Assembly: GCA_030248215.1 (NCBI GenBank)
Contig: JASANG010003665.1
Coordinates: 1-64,000, forward strand
DNA: 64,000 nt
From: Enoplolaimus lenunculus
Taxonomy: Eukaryota; Nematoda; Enoplea; Enoplida; Thoracostomopsidae
Direction of reading: 5' to 3'
Below the pieces are notes generated by a model. It searched no databases. It was not told where the DNA came from and worked only from the letters and a program-made list of their open reading frames with translations. Below, one piece after another: positions 46,901 through 61,400 of the stretch (position 1 is its first letter; each line of letters begins with the position of its first letter). Made by a program: the position numbers and the translations under genes.

Positions 46901-49900
46901 TTCTAAATTACACAAGTTTCCACAAACTCAAATAAAGGTCTAATGAATTAATTCAAAGCGTCACTAATAATAATATTTGATGCATCGGTAAAATGCAAAC
47001 CCTCTCCTATCTTTGTAATTTTTGTGTAGGGATTTTAATGATTTTTTAGTAATAACACAGGAAAACTCTTCAAAAATTTAAAGAGCTGAAGTCCTGTTCA
47101 ATATCTTGGCTACGCAGCTGGTACCGACTATTAAAAACGTTCATTTTAAAACTAACGCTGTTCATTGAATAAGTGTTCTTTAGTTCGCATGTCTGGAAAT
47201 CCTGGAGGCGCTCGGGCAGGCAAATCATTCTCAATCGGTTTATAGACAAAATAATCATAGAAGCTCGACGCAATTAAAGTAGCGATAATCATAGCGACTA
47301 GAAACCTAAAAATCATAATAATTACAAAGAAACAATATTATGACCAAAAGAATAATACTGATACATCTATACTAAACAAGCTGCAGTATTCAATATTACA
47401 ATAATTTTAATTCAATACCCATTTTGCAAATCATAATATGTGTTAGAACGACCATATTCGATATCTTAGAAGTATAAAAGGTATTAAAAAGGTTCAAAAT
47501 AATATAATACGTCATAAAAATCGCTTTCGGATCATCTTTCATATAAAGATCATGCTCATGACAAGTGGCATCAACACAAAGGCAAGTACGTGTTACATTT
47601 GGATGTGCTAAAAACAATAATAAAGACAGACACGTTATACTAACGCTCGCGATGGTTAGTTATATAACCAACGATGTTATACTTTTGCATACCTTCAAAT
47701 TTAACCTGGTTGCACTTTTAATATTAAGGAAATGTTTTTACATAAAGTAAGTCTATAAATTTGGTCTCAAATTTAGCACACAATGGCTGGGTTTCTGAAA
47801 TCTCACTTAAATGTTTACTTAACGTAAGTACGCTTTTAAGAACGGCAAAATAGTTAAGCAATTACTTAGCTCGTACTTAAGTACTAAGTCGTACTTAAGT
47901 TGGGCTTCGGAAACCCAGCCAATATCGTCCAAAACAGCTCACGTCAATTTTACGGGAAATTAATTTTTGACACAATATATGCTACAGAAATGTTGGAATT
48001 TTAAGCATCCAAAAAATAATGTTCACGAGTGGTATAACTTCGATGCGATAATTTCCCATCCTTAACTTACTAACTTCCAAAAACGCTCAACTAGCACAAA
48101 TTTCGGGAACTAACTTTCCTCAGGTGACATGAATTCAATATCGGAAAGTGTTGCTGTTACTAATTCTTCAATATCTTCGTTTGTGCATGACGATGGCATG
48201 CAAGAACCGTAATGCAAAGCTGCCATTTTGCTACATACATCTTTGTCCTGAAAGTATTAATGTTCAACTGAGAGCATTTTTGTTCTTGAAAAAATTATCT
48301 TAAACCACTCAAGTCCATGTAATACTAAGCTAATTAATTACTAGCATTTCGCTTGTAAGGGAGATGGGAGGCCACCACGAGACCAAAGTTCCTCCCCCCA
48401 ACTTGGCAAATTCTCTTAGGTTCAGTCCCCCACTCGAAAAATCACCCGGGTTCGCGAATTCATATGAAAATCGTGGGACGGATGAGTGGTACCAATGCAA
48501 CATTGAATTTCTGATTTATTAGCTCAAATATGCCATTGGCAATGCTTTTCAGTTACTTTTTCGTTTTAGTAAGGCCTTAAACTCGAAATCATTTATAAAG
48601 CAAACATTTTGGTCAAAAAATTAAATTTTCCAAAAAATCGCAATTTTTGTGTCCCCCCGTCTAACCCGGGGGCAATTCTTGAAAGCCCACATTTGGCAAA
48701 TCACCCTAGTTGAACCAGAAGGTACCTCTGAAAAAGCCCTCCCCACTCGAGATTTGGCTACCGAAGTGCCAGAGTTACGATATCGCTACGAAATATAATG
48801 TTGAATTTTGTACTATTTTTTGAAAATAAACCTAAATGCAGCCGGACTCAGAAAGTGACGTTCAGTAATAGTATATGGTCATAGCGTTTTCGGCAGGTTA
48901 CAAAATGAAACACACGAATGCAACTGTCCGCTCACCCATTCGTAGTGCTTAGGGCATTTTTCTTTCCAACCAACCCCAAAATCGATATTGCAGTATTTCA
49001 TTCGCATAGGCTCCCTAAATGTATAAAACTTTTGTGGTGCATTTATAACACAACTTGGACCCAACACTGTTGCTTATAGGACAAAAAAGAATCCGGTACA
49101 GTATACTGTTTCATTAATGTCTCAATTACTACTGGTCAACAGCTGATGCCATTAATTATAAGACCTAGTCTATATGAAAGTCGTTCAGTAATAGACCAAT
49201 CAGTACCCGGTATGACACGATCATACACACTGGTTTGGCCAAATAAGTATCGGGGGAGCATGCCTTGGTATATGCCTTTGTATTTTCAAGCATGATCAGA
49301 GAAGCGCTTTTTTGAGAAACTTTCATACAAAGGTTTAACGCTTTTTAATAACTAAAAAAAGAACACTGAATAACAATTTTTCACTTTTTATTCTTGATGT
49401 CCACTTTGACATTCATGCATTCGTCAAAATCTCCAAGCATCCAAAAGTTCCCATGAAGTACACCTGATGGACGAGTACCAAAAGCATCCAAAGCTGAAGA
49501 AATACATTCTGCCAATAGAAATACAGCATAATGGCTGGGTTTCTGAAATTGTACTTAAGTATCAACTAAAGTCACCGATTTAAGTAATTACTAAACCCTT
49601 TGCAAAACAAAGAAATGCCAGTTTTGTGCTAGGGCGACAAGAACGAACGTAAAATTATATTTTTTATGAAAGAGGTACTTGCGTCTGCAATCTTAACTAG
49701 ACCAATAATAATCTAAAAACATCAGCCTACACCACGTCAATAACTTTGCTCACCAAATACTTAACCATAAAGGCATACTTATGTAAGGCTTCAGCTACCC
49801 AACCAATATGTTGTGCAAATTGGGTCAAACCAAATTACACAGTAAAAGTGAGAGCTCTTGTACAGTCTTCCACAAGCTTAAACCAAAGTCTCACAATGAG

Positions 49901-51521
49901 AATTTCAGAAACTGCGGAATGAGGTGTAGAAGACCAAAGGTAAACAAAAGATTAGATAGGAATGTTCTTAGGCTGTTTTCTTTATCAAATAATCTATTTT
50001 CTTACTTGATCAGCTTCGAGCCACTACAACTCGATAATGATTTGAACAGCAGGTCTCTAAATAAGCAGTAAAAATATTTACAACCCTTTATAGAAGCATT
50101 GGCAACAAATTCAATTTTGCTCAGCTGTGAGTCAAGCGAATTTCACTTACCAACTGATCCCCAACTAGTTTCACGAACTCGTCGAGTTGCGTTCAATGAG
50201 CATTCACAAGTCTGTTTTGATGGTATTTTCACGTTTGCGCCTACAAAAATATATTACGTTGTACGACGCTAATAGAAACAGATACTGCGTCTTGATCCGT
50301 TGCGCAAAAACATATTTTGCCGCTAAAGCAGAGTTTGAAGCCATAAACAGCGATTGCATGACACTAAATTTTAACAAGAAAACATTATGAAAGTTATAGG
50401 TGCCTAAGCAAAAATGACAGATATCGCGTGAACCGAAATACAAATATATTTTTAAACTATTATACAACATTTTATCAAGAAGCCGGTTTTATTTACACTG
50501 AAATGCCGAATCTATATGAACATCACACTTTTAATTCTGCTTTTATATGATTTGAAAAAATACCAGTCAAGCAAAGACAACCAGAGATAGGTATGTCTTG
50601 ACAACTTTCAACTGTAAACAAATAATCGAAATCACTTTATTATATACGTATCACTACCTGAAAGACAAGCTTGTGTACTTTCAGCGGCAAGAACAAACTG
50701 GTGCAGCCCATCAATAAAATACATTAAATCCGCTCCACAATGGACCGACACGCGTGGCACAATGACATCGTATATGTTGGTTCGAAAATCGCGAACAAAA
50801 TCAACGTCTCCTTCATCAACTGCGCGTTTTAATCTCGCTGGGCTATACTCAGTTAAACGATCGTTTAACATTAATTCTCTTTGGAGATCACTTACCTAAA
50901 ACCATAGCCCGTATTCTCAAATGTGTATAACACTTATCACCAGTTGGTGATAAGTCCTGCAACTTTGGAACATGCTCACGGTGATGTTCAAAATTCATCA
51001 CACTGCTTGCGTTTAATTTGCCCTACTTTTCCACCAATTTTCTGATCGGCAATTGCACTTGTTCGTCAGTTTGAAATTGCACTTGTTCGTCAGTTTGAAA
51101 ACCTATCGCTAATGGGCCCATATATTCATTTTCTTTCGTATTCAATATTCAAAACTCAATATTAATGATTTAACAAACAAAGTCATAAAATGTTCGAAAA
51201 AACCCTTAAAAGCACTCTAAAATAATACTGCACTTTTGCAGTTTATTAACGCAAGGCTTAAGTATACTCGTAAATTCATACACAATATATAAATTTACTA
51301 GAACTACCTGAATAAACAAACAGAATGCTTGTAACAATTTGTTGACATATTATCTAATCTATTACAAAAACACTTACATCGTTCAAAGAATCCACTACGT
51401 GAGCCTTTATTTTCGTGTCACTAGCACCGTCCATATACTGCAACGGTCGATAAGCAGAATTATGCGACCAACTAGGGCCAATGAATAAAATATAAATTAA
51501 GAATTGGATAATTCGCGACAT
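40975..51521 (-). CDS. NRF-6-type multi-pass acyltransferase-3 protein (nose resistant to fluoxetine family)
   Basis: Eighteen exons join in phase from ATG 51521 to stop 40975, giving 1,037 residues. Exons: 51521-51378, 50895-50658, 50240-50151, 49508-49385, 49014-48936, 48247-48115, 47607-47511, 47305-47157, 46852-46685, 46415-46322, 46123-46016, 45541-45376, 44391-44312, 43951-43829, 43339-43207, 42771-42582, 42177-42032, 41826-40975. Residues 1-19 are a signal peptide. A Cys-rich NRF domain follows (ALDAFGTRPSGVLHGNFW, GDFDECMNV, MKYCNI, CMPSSCTNEDI). The acyltransferase-3 membrane domain comes next (LLLAFSVVTNI, LNGLRFFSLCWVLLGHTYYW, DAFFLIRSGFL, TWFLANDMQFF, CRCGPYLVGILFGY, KLTYCAYLLHP). 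The family is linked to lipid uptake or transport, and its chemistry is poorly known. The last ~250 residues are an unusually long Ser/Thr/Asp-rich tail. Introns contain small MITEs. Confidence 0.92.
44533..45243. mobile_element. CAGRGATGG-ended element in an NRF-gene intron
   Basis: The left end is CAGAGATGGGATTCTCAA and the right end is inverted, TTGAGACTGAGACTACCATC. GAGACT motifs are spread through the interior. It lies between exons 12 and 13, about 710 bp, non-coding. A possible relative starts near 35,103. Confidence 0.5.
47781..47921. mobile_element. TGGCTGGGTTTC-ended MITE, copy 1
   Basis: The ends TGGCTGGGTTTCTGAAAT and TTCGGAAACCCAGCCA are inverted. The interior has palindromic ACTTAAGT repeats. 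It lies in an NRF-gene intron. Confidence 0.75.
49533..49806. mobile_element. TGGCTGGGTTTC-ended MITE, copy 2
   Basis: The left end is TGGCTGGGTTTCTGAAATTG and the right end TTCAGCTACCCAACCA. It holds TACTTAAGTA and is longer than copy 1. It lies in an NRF-gene intron just upstream of exon 4. Confidence 0.65.
51054..51101. repeat. 24-bp unit in two tandem copies
   Basis: ATTGCACTTGTTCGTCAGTT plus TGAA is repeated exactly, inside the first intron of the NRF-6-type gene. Confidence 0.85.
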
Positions 51522-52532
51522 GACTATGCAGAAAGACCGATTTATATAAGTTAGCGGTCATATATTATTACGGACTAAAAATAACATCACTAAAGTAATT
51601 AGTGCACTACTGACAGGCGACAAGAGTAACTCAGCCAGTCCCGTTGCTTGTCCTACCACCGGCCTGCTCTGAATCAACGAGACAGTGGCAAAAAGAAGCA
51701 ATGTAATCAGTTAAAGCTATTTTCGATCACAGTACAATTGAGCATTTTCCGGCTACCTTAAAAAGATTTTCGCTTTTCTGTAAAGTCGTTTCAAAAACTT
51801 GTGCGAAAATTTCAGTCGCTTACAGCCAGCAACAAAAATTAATTAATACTTGGCTAGTTTTTGTTAGATTTCAGGCTAAATGCAGCACACCAACTGAAAT
51901 ATGTCCAATATATAAATCTTAAACCTTGCGGTATATAAATCTTAAAGTATACGGTATATACATAAAAAGAAGCAAAAAGAAATATTACACAAGCCGGGAT
52001 GTTAACTAAATTTGTTACATTAAAAAGCTACAATTTCTTCTGTTGGGCTGCGAACTGATAACGCGATTTATGTACCAAGTAATAAAATATTAAGCTCTGC
52101 TGCAAGGTCATTATAAAGATAGCGGCATTTTGGACACACAAAATAAAAACCGAATCACAGCAAGATCACACAACTTTTAAACATATTTTTGAAAGTCAAC
52201 ACACTAGTAAAAAATTTGGTTGAGGTACATAACATGATGACCATGGATAACTGGTCGGGTAGTGGTGATATATGCAGTTTAAATCATGTTTTCTGCTCGT
52301 AGTTCTGCTTGTAAGAGATTCAAGTGAAGCTGATAGCATCCTCTGCATATGCGACATCCTAAGTGCAAGAAAGCCACCAGCGAAAAATATATCTATGTTA
52401 CGGAGATATTGAGTACTCTGACGCAGCATTTCAATCTGATTCATCATCTGAGTTCTTTCATTAATCAATCCGTACACTCATCACCATTCTTTCATTAGAA
52501 TGATCCCCGAATTTTTTAAAACAGCTTAACTG

Positions 52533-52892
52533 GTTGTCAACGGATAGCAAAAATGTCGGAAACGGATAGTGATCAAAATAACGAAAATGGAAAACAGATA
52601 TTGAAGTATACAAGTTTCAAATATGTTTTATTTTTCTGCCAACCGTGCAAATATTCACCGGGCTTTCTAAAATTTTAAAGAAAAAATAGTGGATGCATCG
52701 AAATTTTACAATATTTTGGATGAATGACGTATTTTTTTTCATTTCGAAGAATTGTAGCACATATATCTGCAATAAAAATTGCCTGATATATTTGACCGCA
52801 AAAATAACAGAATTTCCGTTGTTTCTACAATGGAAACGGAAACGAAAACAGACACCGATTTTTACCGGAAACGAACATCCAGTTACACCCTA
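52533..52892. mobile_element. CAGGGTGTAA-type MITE, degenerate copy 3
   Basis: GGTTGTCAACGGATAGC at the left and CCAGTTACACCCTAGC at the right. The interior has GGAAACGGATA and CCGTTGTTTCTAC motifs like the copy at 38.23 kb. Confidence 0.5.
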
Positions 52893-53819
52893 GCTATAAC
52901 TAGTTTTTATAAAATTATACCAGTGCGGTAAACTAGGTCTGAAACGTTTTCAAAAGCAAGTATTATATATATTCTACCAGGAGGTAAATCATAGTAGAAA
53001 ACTACGTAGTTCAAGGGTTCCGAATTTCCTTAAACAGAATGGAAAAATATTTGACACCAACAAGTATCTGCTCAAAGGATAGTATTCCAATAAATATAGA
53101 TCGACGGGGCACCAGATATCCAGATATATGATCTGAAAAAATATATTGGATACCCGTATATATGTGGAACCTGCTGGATATCCGAAACTCCTTTGTGCAA
53201 CAAAGTGTTTACAACAAATTTACAATTTGTACCGATACGAAACCTTCATTCATTAACCATATTCAAATAAACCGCCACAAAACAAGACCAATCTGGTCTA
53301 AAAATGGTTTTAAGCTTAAATCTAACTTGACATCCCTGACTTTCTAAGTTCCGCCCCAAAGAGAGAAAACCGCACGACGACAGGCGACGGGTTACTTTCG
53401 ATAAACTTTTACAGAACAAAAAACACAAAAAAAAGATACGCTTGTTAATGTAAAACATTATCATCAAATATAAACTTTTAGTTCTCTAACGATAACTTCT
53501 TGAGCCCTGAATAAGCCCCGACCACCAAATATTCAAATTTTAAAGTGTTGAAATATGAACGTGATATAAATAGTTCTAAGAAACTGAAATATACATTAGG
53601 TTTGGACATCAAGCGATTGAAAAATAACGAAGAGAAATCTACAGCACTGCTCGTGTACCACACGTTTAATTTACCATGTTATGGTGTCAGCTGTGCTTGC
53701 TTTATGAACTTTCAAACCGTTTTGTGTTTTATTCAACAATTACGTTTTCAACAATTTGACTTATTGGTTGTAAAGCAGAGATTATGCAACCGTTTCATAA
53801 AATTGAGCAAAAGCAACTG

Positions 53820-54066
53820 TTGAAACAAAGTTTAGATACTGCCACTAAACTAAACACCTCGTATCATTTAAGTAAAACTGCTTAATAACAAATCACTTTC
53901 CGTTCAAATTCACCTTGGGCTTTCTAATTAAAGTTAAAATTTGTAGCATGTATCCAAGCATTTATACACTCCATTTATTACATTTTCCGATCTAACGATC
54001 TGAATTTTACGTTCTGAGATCACTGTCCGTTTCCGTTATTTTTACTATACGTTTACGCCCTAGTGT
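53820..54066. mobile_element. CAGGGTGTAA-type MITE fragment
   Basis: The right half only: TCCGTTTCCGTTATTTTTAC and CGTTTACGCCCTAG. A second fragment with the same end lies near 54,470-54,500. Confidence 0.4.
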
Positions 54067-55457
54067 TTAACACATCTTTCGCCAAATACAAACGTAAAAG
54101 TTTGTAGACGGCTAGCGGGCGGATGACATTTTTTGACATCTGACACTTTTGCAGTGAGTACCCTAGGCCTATCATTTAATATTTTTATGTTTGGTAAAAT
54201 AGTAATGTAATCATCCTCTTATCATTTTGGCATCTTAACGCCTTTGCACTTCTTGGAGTACGAGTATATTATATACATTTTTTCTTTTGTCGGTAAAAAC
54301 AATTTGAAAATTTATGAAATCCAATCAAAATCGTAAAAAATTTCAATGCATCTGCTCTTCAAAAATTTTTTTAAAAGCCTTGGTAAATATTTGTATGCAT
54401 CATAATTGTGTTGGCAAAACATAAAACATCTTTGAAGCTTCTATGCTTGCTTCGATATCCGGTTCCCGTTATTTTTACTGTCCGTTTACATTCTGCTTTG
54501 CAGAATCAAGCATTCGAGTTTGACGCCAGAAGCAAACCAGTGTTTAATTTTATGCGCTCGTATTCAATATCTACATAGAACTTGCAGTCATGGAAGAATA
54601 AATTTACTATTTAGAATCACAGAACGTAATAATATTAGACAAGCAAAATTTACAATTTCGTAGGACTACAACACTAAGGTAAATTAGGCACCCTGCATTT
54701 GGCTAAGTTTCAACTACAGTTATTGATATATTGAACTAACGTAACGCAGAGCTTAGCAATTCTAAACCATGGCGAAAAAAATCGAGGGGAACCTGTCATG
54801 ACTAGCTACGTGAGGGTCAGTAACGTTGCTTGCGTACAATATGTACTCAGCCAGCTTAAACTAACTTTATTTAAGCATATCCGAATATAGCTGTATTAAA
54901 CTAACTTTCCAGATTTTTAACCTATATAATTTAAATCTTACCCTTTGATGCTGAAGTTCCAGAACGACAAGACAAAAACACACACGCGACGTACAATACA
55001 TAATGTACACGCCTCAGGAAATAAGATACAAGTTAGCTACTGAAACGTCCGCCGCAGCAAATTGGTAAATTTTTGAAAATTCATGACAAACTAGATCCAC
55101 CTGTGAAGCATTGAAAAAGTAACTATAGTATTTAAAGTGGCACACCTGCAAATTATGATCAACTTAATTTAAAATCTATATACCATAATATAACCGATAT
55201 AGAATAACATCACGACTTATGTTAACGTAGTTTGTGAAATCACAATTGGTAAATGTAGTAGTTCCAGCACAAGTTTCACATTTCAGGTCACTATTTGATG
55301 CCAAGCAATTTTAGGGCGGCGGATGAATATTAAATCTCGGTCCTTGATGAAACCAGATAATAAGCACAAGACTTCGATATGAATATCAGAAAACCAATAC
55401 TTTACTGGCTCTGGTTCAATTCAATATCACAACCAAACAGAATTAAGAAGTAACTAA

Positions 55458-58400
55458 TTATAATGACCATCCTTCACATAAATCCATTAATATAGAATTT
55501 TCAATTAACGCATGGGCGGAACAACCGTATTTGTTTGCCTCCTTGCCGGTTTCAGTCGGCGCTAAGTTAAACGAGTGTTTCAAATCAGCAGCAATTTTGA
55601 AACAATCGAAACCGAAATGATGGTTATCATATTCTACTAACCAAGCGTAGATTTGTTCCAAATCAAATACACTTCGAATCGTCTTAGCTTTCATGAGGCG
55701 AACCGGTACCTGTGGGTCTTTGATTGAAGAGGTACTTGCCGGTTTTAACGGATCGGTACCAACCGATTGCCCATTCGAAATGCAACTTTCATATCGTCGC
55801 CTATATCGTGCCATTTGCGACGTAATTTGAAATGCAAGCGGATCACTATCTTGCGGTTTTGTGTTCGTATGAAACTCGTTTGATTTGGTAGCATTGAGCT
55901 CAAAATTAATTGCTGACGAAAAAATCCATCTAAACAGTTGAAAATGTTCTAAATTTTCAACTGGAATTATTGTCAGTGATAGTAGCAATTTCGTTGCTGA
56001 CAGATAGAGCGCTAGCCACGACGCATCAACAGCGACTCCAACAGGACTAACTACAGGAGACTTTTTAGTCGTTTTACCAGTTCGTTCGTTTTTACCAAGT
56101 AGATTGCACATTTCGTGCAGATCCGAGTCAAGTACACGTAAGCACTAAAACAAAACAGTAAATTTATAATAAAACGGTTAACCATGGCCGTTTGCAGCAT
56201 CAAATACTCTTATACAGTTTAAATCACTCATTCCAGAACAAAAACTGTTGGTTTGCAAAAATATGTAATTTGGCATAAAAATTTTTTATGAAAACAAATC
56301 CAGGGATCTTTGACTATTGCGTTAGTGGTAGATACGTCTTTCGAACGCCCTTCGTCTTCAATAATACACGTGTTCATTTGGATTTAAACTGCTTTTTTCG
56401 TGGTATTTCAATATTCAAACGTTCAAATTGAATCCAATAAAGTCTGACAATTTTGCGCATAAAACCTTGAAAACATAGACGTCTAAATCGTGTTAAATAT
56501 TTCAACACATTCATGCACGTATTATATAATGAGGAAATCAGAACGTTGGCACATTATGTAAAACATTTTCAACTTTATTCACCTGAATCAGTTCAGTCAA
56601 CAGCGACGGCCACATACTAGTCAATTGAGCAGGCGAAACTCGAACCAGCAACACCCGAAAGCACAACAGCACTCCTTCCAAAACGCCCGGTGTGGTTGCG
56701 AGTCGTAAATTTTCAGATAACCGCTCTTGAATTTCCGGCAAAAATGGTTGGTACTGGTCAACTGTACCAGCGAGAAGAATGAATCCGAGACGGCGTAACA
56801 TACCGGCACGATTTTCTGCGTCTTGTTCTTTGCTCGAAAAGATACTGCCACTTGCAGACGCCAGCATTCGCGCCACTAAATCTCGAAATGTCGTTTTGTC
56901 ATGAGTGACAAGATTGTCTGTGATGATCATCCAATTTGATAACGAGTCCATATCGGAATAGAAAAAAGTCGGTTCAAGCAACAGTTCAAGTGCTGGTTTG
57001 CGCCATGGTGTGCGGCTACTGACGAAACGACTAAGTTCTGCCAAAAGCTGACTGCATGCACGGAAATTAAACGCGTTCGCAGCTGACCGCACCTGTAACA
57101 TTAAATACAGTGCATCAATCACATTATATCTTACTAGCTAATCTTAACAAATATAGTTAATAGTTTAGCAAAAGACATACTAGTGTACTAATAAGTGTTG
57201 CCATAGCGGCTTTAGAAAATAAGCACTGGTGAAGGAATGTCTTGGATGTTGTGTTGGATTTTTGTTGCACGTTCATTGAAGCGCTCTGCGTTACGAAAAT
57301 TATATTTTTTTCTAGTAAACGCTGAACTAATGTTTATTATTGCATAGATCCTACAAACCTACCGCAAAACCTGCTCAATAAGCAGCAAAAAGTAAAGTTA
57401 CTTTACAAACCTGTACATCGTTAAGTTGTGCAGGTCCAACAGCCAGGAAATAGGCTACACTCATGACGTAAGCTGTTTAATATAATTTGAGACATATTTT
57501 CTGCTTGAATATCAAACGAGCATGACAACAACTCATGTCATTACCTTCAAATATGGCAATACATTATCCCAGAGCGCCAACACAAGCTGTGCCACCTTAT
57601 CTTTGTCTTCACTCAAAAACAATGAATCAAACAAACAGGATAAATCGCGTGCGAGTACTTGCAAAGCAATCGTATTGGACGGAAGAGGTACGGGTTTTTT
57701 ATTGTCATCAGCAATATTCAATCTAAAAAAATTGAAAACTAATCAATTATTAATGAAATGCCCCTCTGAACAAGCAATTCAGCTTGATTAAAATTATCCA
57801 AAATTCTAACAAAAACGCACGAAGCAAACTGACTTAATTTCCTACAATAAATTATCAATTTTGCGATTATTAGGATGGCTCTATACTCTCAAAAAATTTC
57901 GAATACGATACCGCACCGTGTCGGATGATGACGGACGACAAGCATAGAACCATCATAAGCGTGGTCGCGGCTATTGAAGCTATAGGTTCGTTTTAAACTG
58001 ATTTTTAACGGATATTCTTTATTGGATCACTTACTGCAATAAAAGGGTACAAAATCACTGCCCACGTGCTAGCTCACCGCCAACGCAATATATTGCGCTA
58101 ATACTGTGATATGCTTATCTTGCCTTTACAAGGAGTGCATCGTTGACTGCATTTTATGACATTCTTAGTTCTGCTCTTATAGAACAATTAATGTCGTTGT
58201 GAAATATTGTGCTTTTGGTCATAAATAATAGTCTATTATTACGTTATAACACTCCCTCTCAGCGAATATAAACGCCAAAGTCGAACACAGGGTGGCGGTA
58301 TTTACCGTAGCAGAATATAGGGTCACACCGTTCTACATACCTCTCCGTTATAAACGCTTTATGTTCGATGTTCGGAGTAGCCAAACGACTCGCAGTAATT

Positions 58401-61400
58401 GCAGGCAGCGACGTCTCAACAATAGCTGAGGCAGTCACGCTCGATTCGGACATTGTGACCCCTATTGCTGCTGTGTTAATACTTGAAGTCTTTTGCTCGC
58501 CAACAGCATCTCGAAGTATAAGCGATTTACGCATCCAAGTGGAATGTTCAAGTGGAAGTCCAACAATACTGTTAATTCGTTCAACAAGCCGACTACACTG
58601 ATCTTGCATACGACGTAGAAGCGGCCGATCGTTAGTCGTAGACGGTGCACCGCATGTACGTACATAATTACTTAACATACGCATGCAAAGAAACAGTGAA
58701 TAGTTGTCGACCGATGGTAGCGACTATAAACAGCCAACAAAATAATTAATATAATATGTATATCAGAGCTGCCCGGGGTCGGGATTTTTACCAGGGCCGG
58801 ATTTTCATATTTATGCACTGTTGGTGTACACATTGCATTTACATACTACACTGTGTGAGACGATAAAAGCGAGGCGAGCTAAACTATTCAGACGTCTTTT
58901 TTGCAACTATATATTAAATCCCAAAACAATTTTTGAGTTCCATCTGACACCGAGCCTCTCATGTTGATGAAACCTCGCAAGAGACATATTTTTGTATAAC
59001 ATCACACATAAAGGCTAATCTACAATTTCGGCAGCACTAACCTTTGCTCCAACAGTCGATGAAATTTGGCGAGCGAAGAAAACAAGTTAGTCACATACCT
59101 AACATTCATTCAATCCGCAAATCCATTGATCTTAAAATATTAGGGTGATTAATAAGAGATACAAATAAAATGTAATCTTGATGAAATTGATATAATATAC
59201 TCTTTTGCTATAAATCTATAGTTTGCTTTCAACGTACGTACAACCCGCCCAAACCCTTTCGACAAATGTGACATACAAAACCGTACCATTGTACTTAATT
59301 AAAGTAAAATATGTTCTTATTCGATCGGAATTCTCATATCATTCTCAACAACTAAATAAATCAAATATAATTCAATTGTTTTTATTTTGTAACATATCCC
59401 TCAGCTTATTACAAGATATAAATAATATTTAAATACAAATTATAACAACTCAAAACAAACACAATATAAACACGGTAAACAAGTGTAATATATATATATA
59501 TATAATGATAATGAACATATAAAAAGAACATACATATGAACGGAAGATAGGATCTGTACGAGTACGCTAAGTATCATTAACGTGAACCTATAACTTCCAG
59601 TAACCTGACTAACATGGACGTGAATTGAATCGTCAAACACTAAAACAACTGTAACAACTGTATCCAACATACAACTAAATAACTAACATATAACATAACA
59701 CTAGAAAAAAAAACCAAACTAAAAAATACTCGGAACAGCCGATATATTCGTAATAATAAAAAAAAGAAGAAGTAAAAATAACTAACCAAACATAACAACA
59801 CAACAACAACAAACCATAAAATAATCTTATTTATTTTTAAATTAAATATCATAATTTCACTTTATTATTTTTCAGAAAATAAAATATAATATTAAATAAA
59901 TAATTATATCACAAGAATAATTATTATGTAAGAATATGCTATGCAGTCTGTTTCGAGAAAATGAGTTTTTTAGTTATAACAATACGACTATAACATGTTT
60001 GATTTAATTTGAATATGTCACAATATGATTAAAATCTTTTAGTACATTATATTAGTAAAAATCTATGATACCATTTAAACCTAACCTGTACGTCGGCAAT
60101 TAAAGCAACTAGAGCAGAGCATGCGGCGGACAACGCAGACGGCGCGCTTGACTTTAGCGTTACATGGAGAAGTTCAAGTAAAAACAAGCCAACAGGACAT
60201 GGATTTTTTGTATTTTTCACCTTGACAGGTTCCTTAAATTTGCAAATCAAATCAGTCTGTACGACCCTCCGATGTGTCTAAATGTTAAATAACTAAAAAT
60301 TACATCGTGTCCGTGTTCACAGGTTATTTATTGACCACCAGCTTGCATTTTGAAACGAATTTCGTTAAGAACACAGCAAAACCGTGAACCATGAATATCG
60401 TTTACTCCAAAACAAACGCAACGCGCAAAGCATAACATAACAATATTTTTACATACTAAGCGAACATACTCAATATTTGAGCTCGAACTCAGTAAATGTT
60501 GCGCTACAATTCATACCTTAATAGTTCTTGAACTACATATCAAAAGCGTCTCCAAAGGCATCACAGAAATACTTAGCAAGAAATCAACACAGTTTTGCTG
60601 CGGAAAGCTGAAGCAGAAAAATAAACCCTTTAATTAATCAAATACTGGCAAATTATATAAACAGCGACACTCCTCGTTAAGTTAGTAAATGCAACCCTTT
60701 CTAAAAATGCCCATCATACAAAACATATTAACCCCTGAATTTAAAGTCAAAACACCACAAAAATCACTCCTGTTAAAGTATTAATGTTGCGTTTCAATAT
60801 CACTATTTATCTGCATCAAACAATGATAAAATTACCTGAATTCAGCTAAAGAAATATCACAAACACTGCCTTGTTGACCGATTTTGTCATGAAGCTTTGT
60901 ACTATTCATCCATACCATAGCCATTGCAGATAAAAAGTGTCTTGGATGGTTGACAGCGATTGGACTCGCCAAATCGAGTATCAGCCGCCGAACACCTGCT
61001 GGCGACCCAATAGGTACACGAGGTTGACGGTTTCCATCCATTGCATTCCAAACATTGAGTAAACTATGTCATGAGAACAAAAAAACACTTTACACCTGAA
61101 CAGATTTACAGCTTTACCAAATGCATAGATTAACAGTAAATTGTATTTAACTTATATATACCCTGAAAAATTGTATTTCCAACAGACTGTTAGGTTTCAC
61201 AACCGTTCTTAACAAGTCATTAGCAACGAGATGTAGTAAAAACAATGACGACACCTCTTCATACGGCACTAATACGTATTAATGGTTGCGCTGTTTGTTC
61301 AGCGTGAAACGTATTTTAGAGCTCTAATTTACATGCGATGATGCTGATAAACTTTCATCGACTCGATAAAACAAACTAGTAACCAGCGCAATCAAATTCA

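Larger units (their letters stand above)
51522..55457. other. Intergenic stretch between the DOP1 3' end and the NRF-6-type start
   Basis: Holds the DOP1 3' untranslated region, the NRF-6-type promoter (expected just right of 51,521) and the CAGGGTGTAA-type repeats listed. An open minus-strand frame at 52,477-52,196 has no recognisable content. I found no RNA gene. Confidence 0.5.

Noticed and set aside
52196-52477. Minus-strand open frame upstream of the NRF-6-type gene
   Set aside because: No family match, no fitting splice phase to the NRF exon 1, which has its own ATG and signal peptide.
57412-57480. Possible small DOP1 exon on the minus strand
   Set aside because: The flanking exons already join in phase 0 with continuous family similarity, and the stretch has a stop in that frame.
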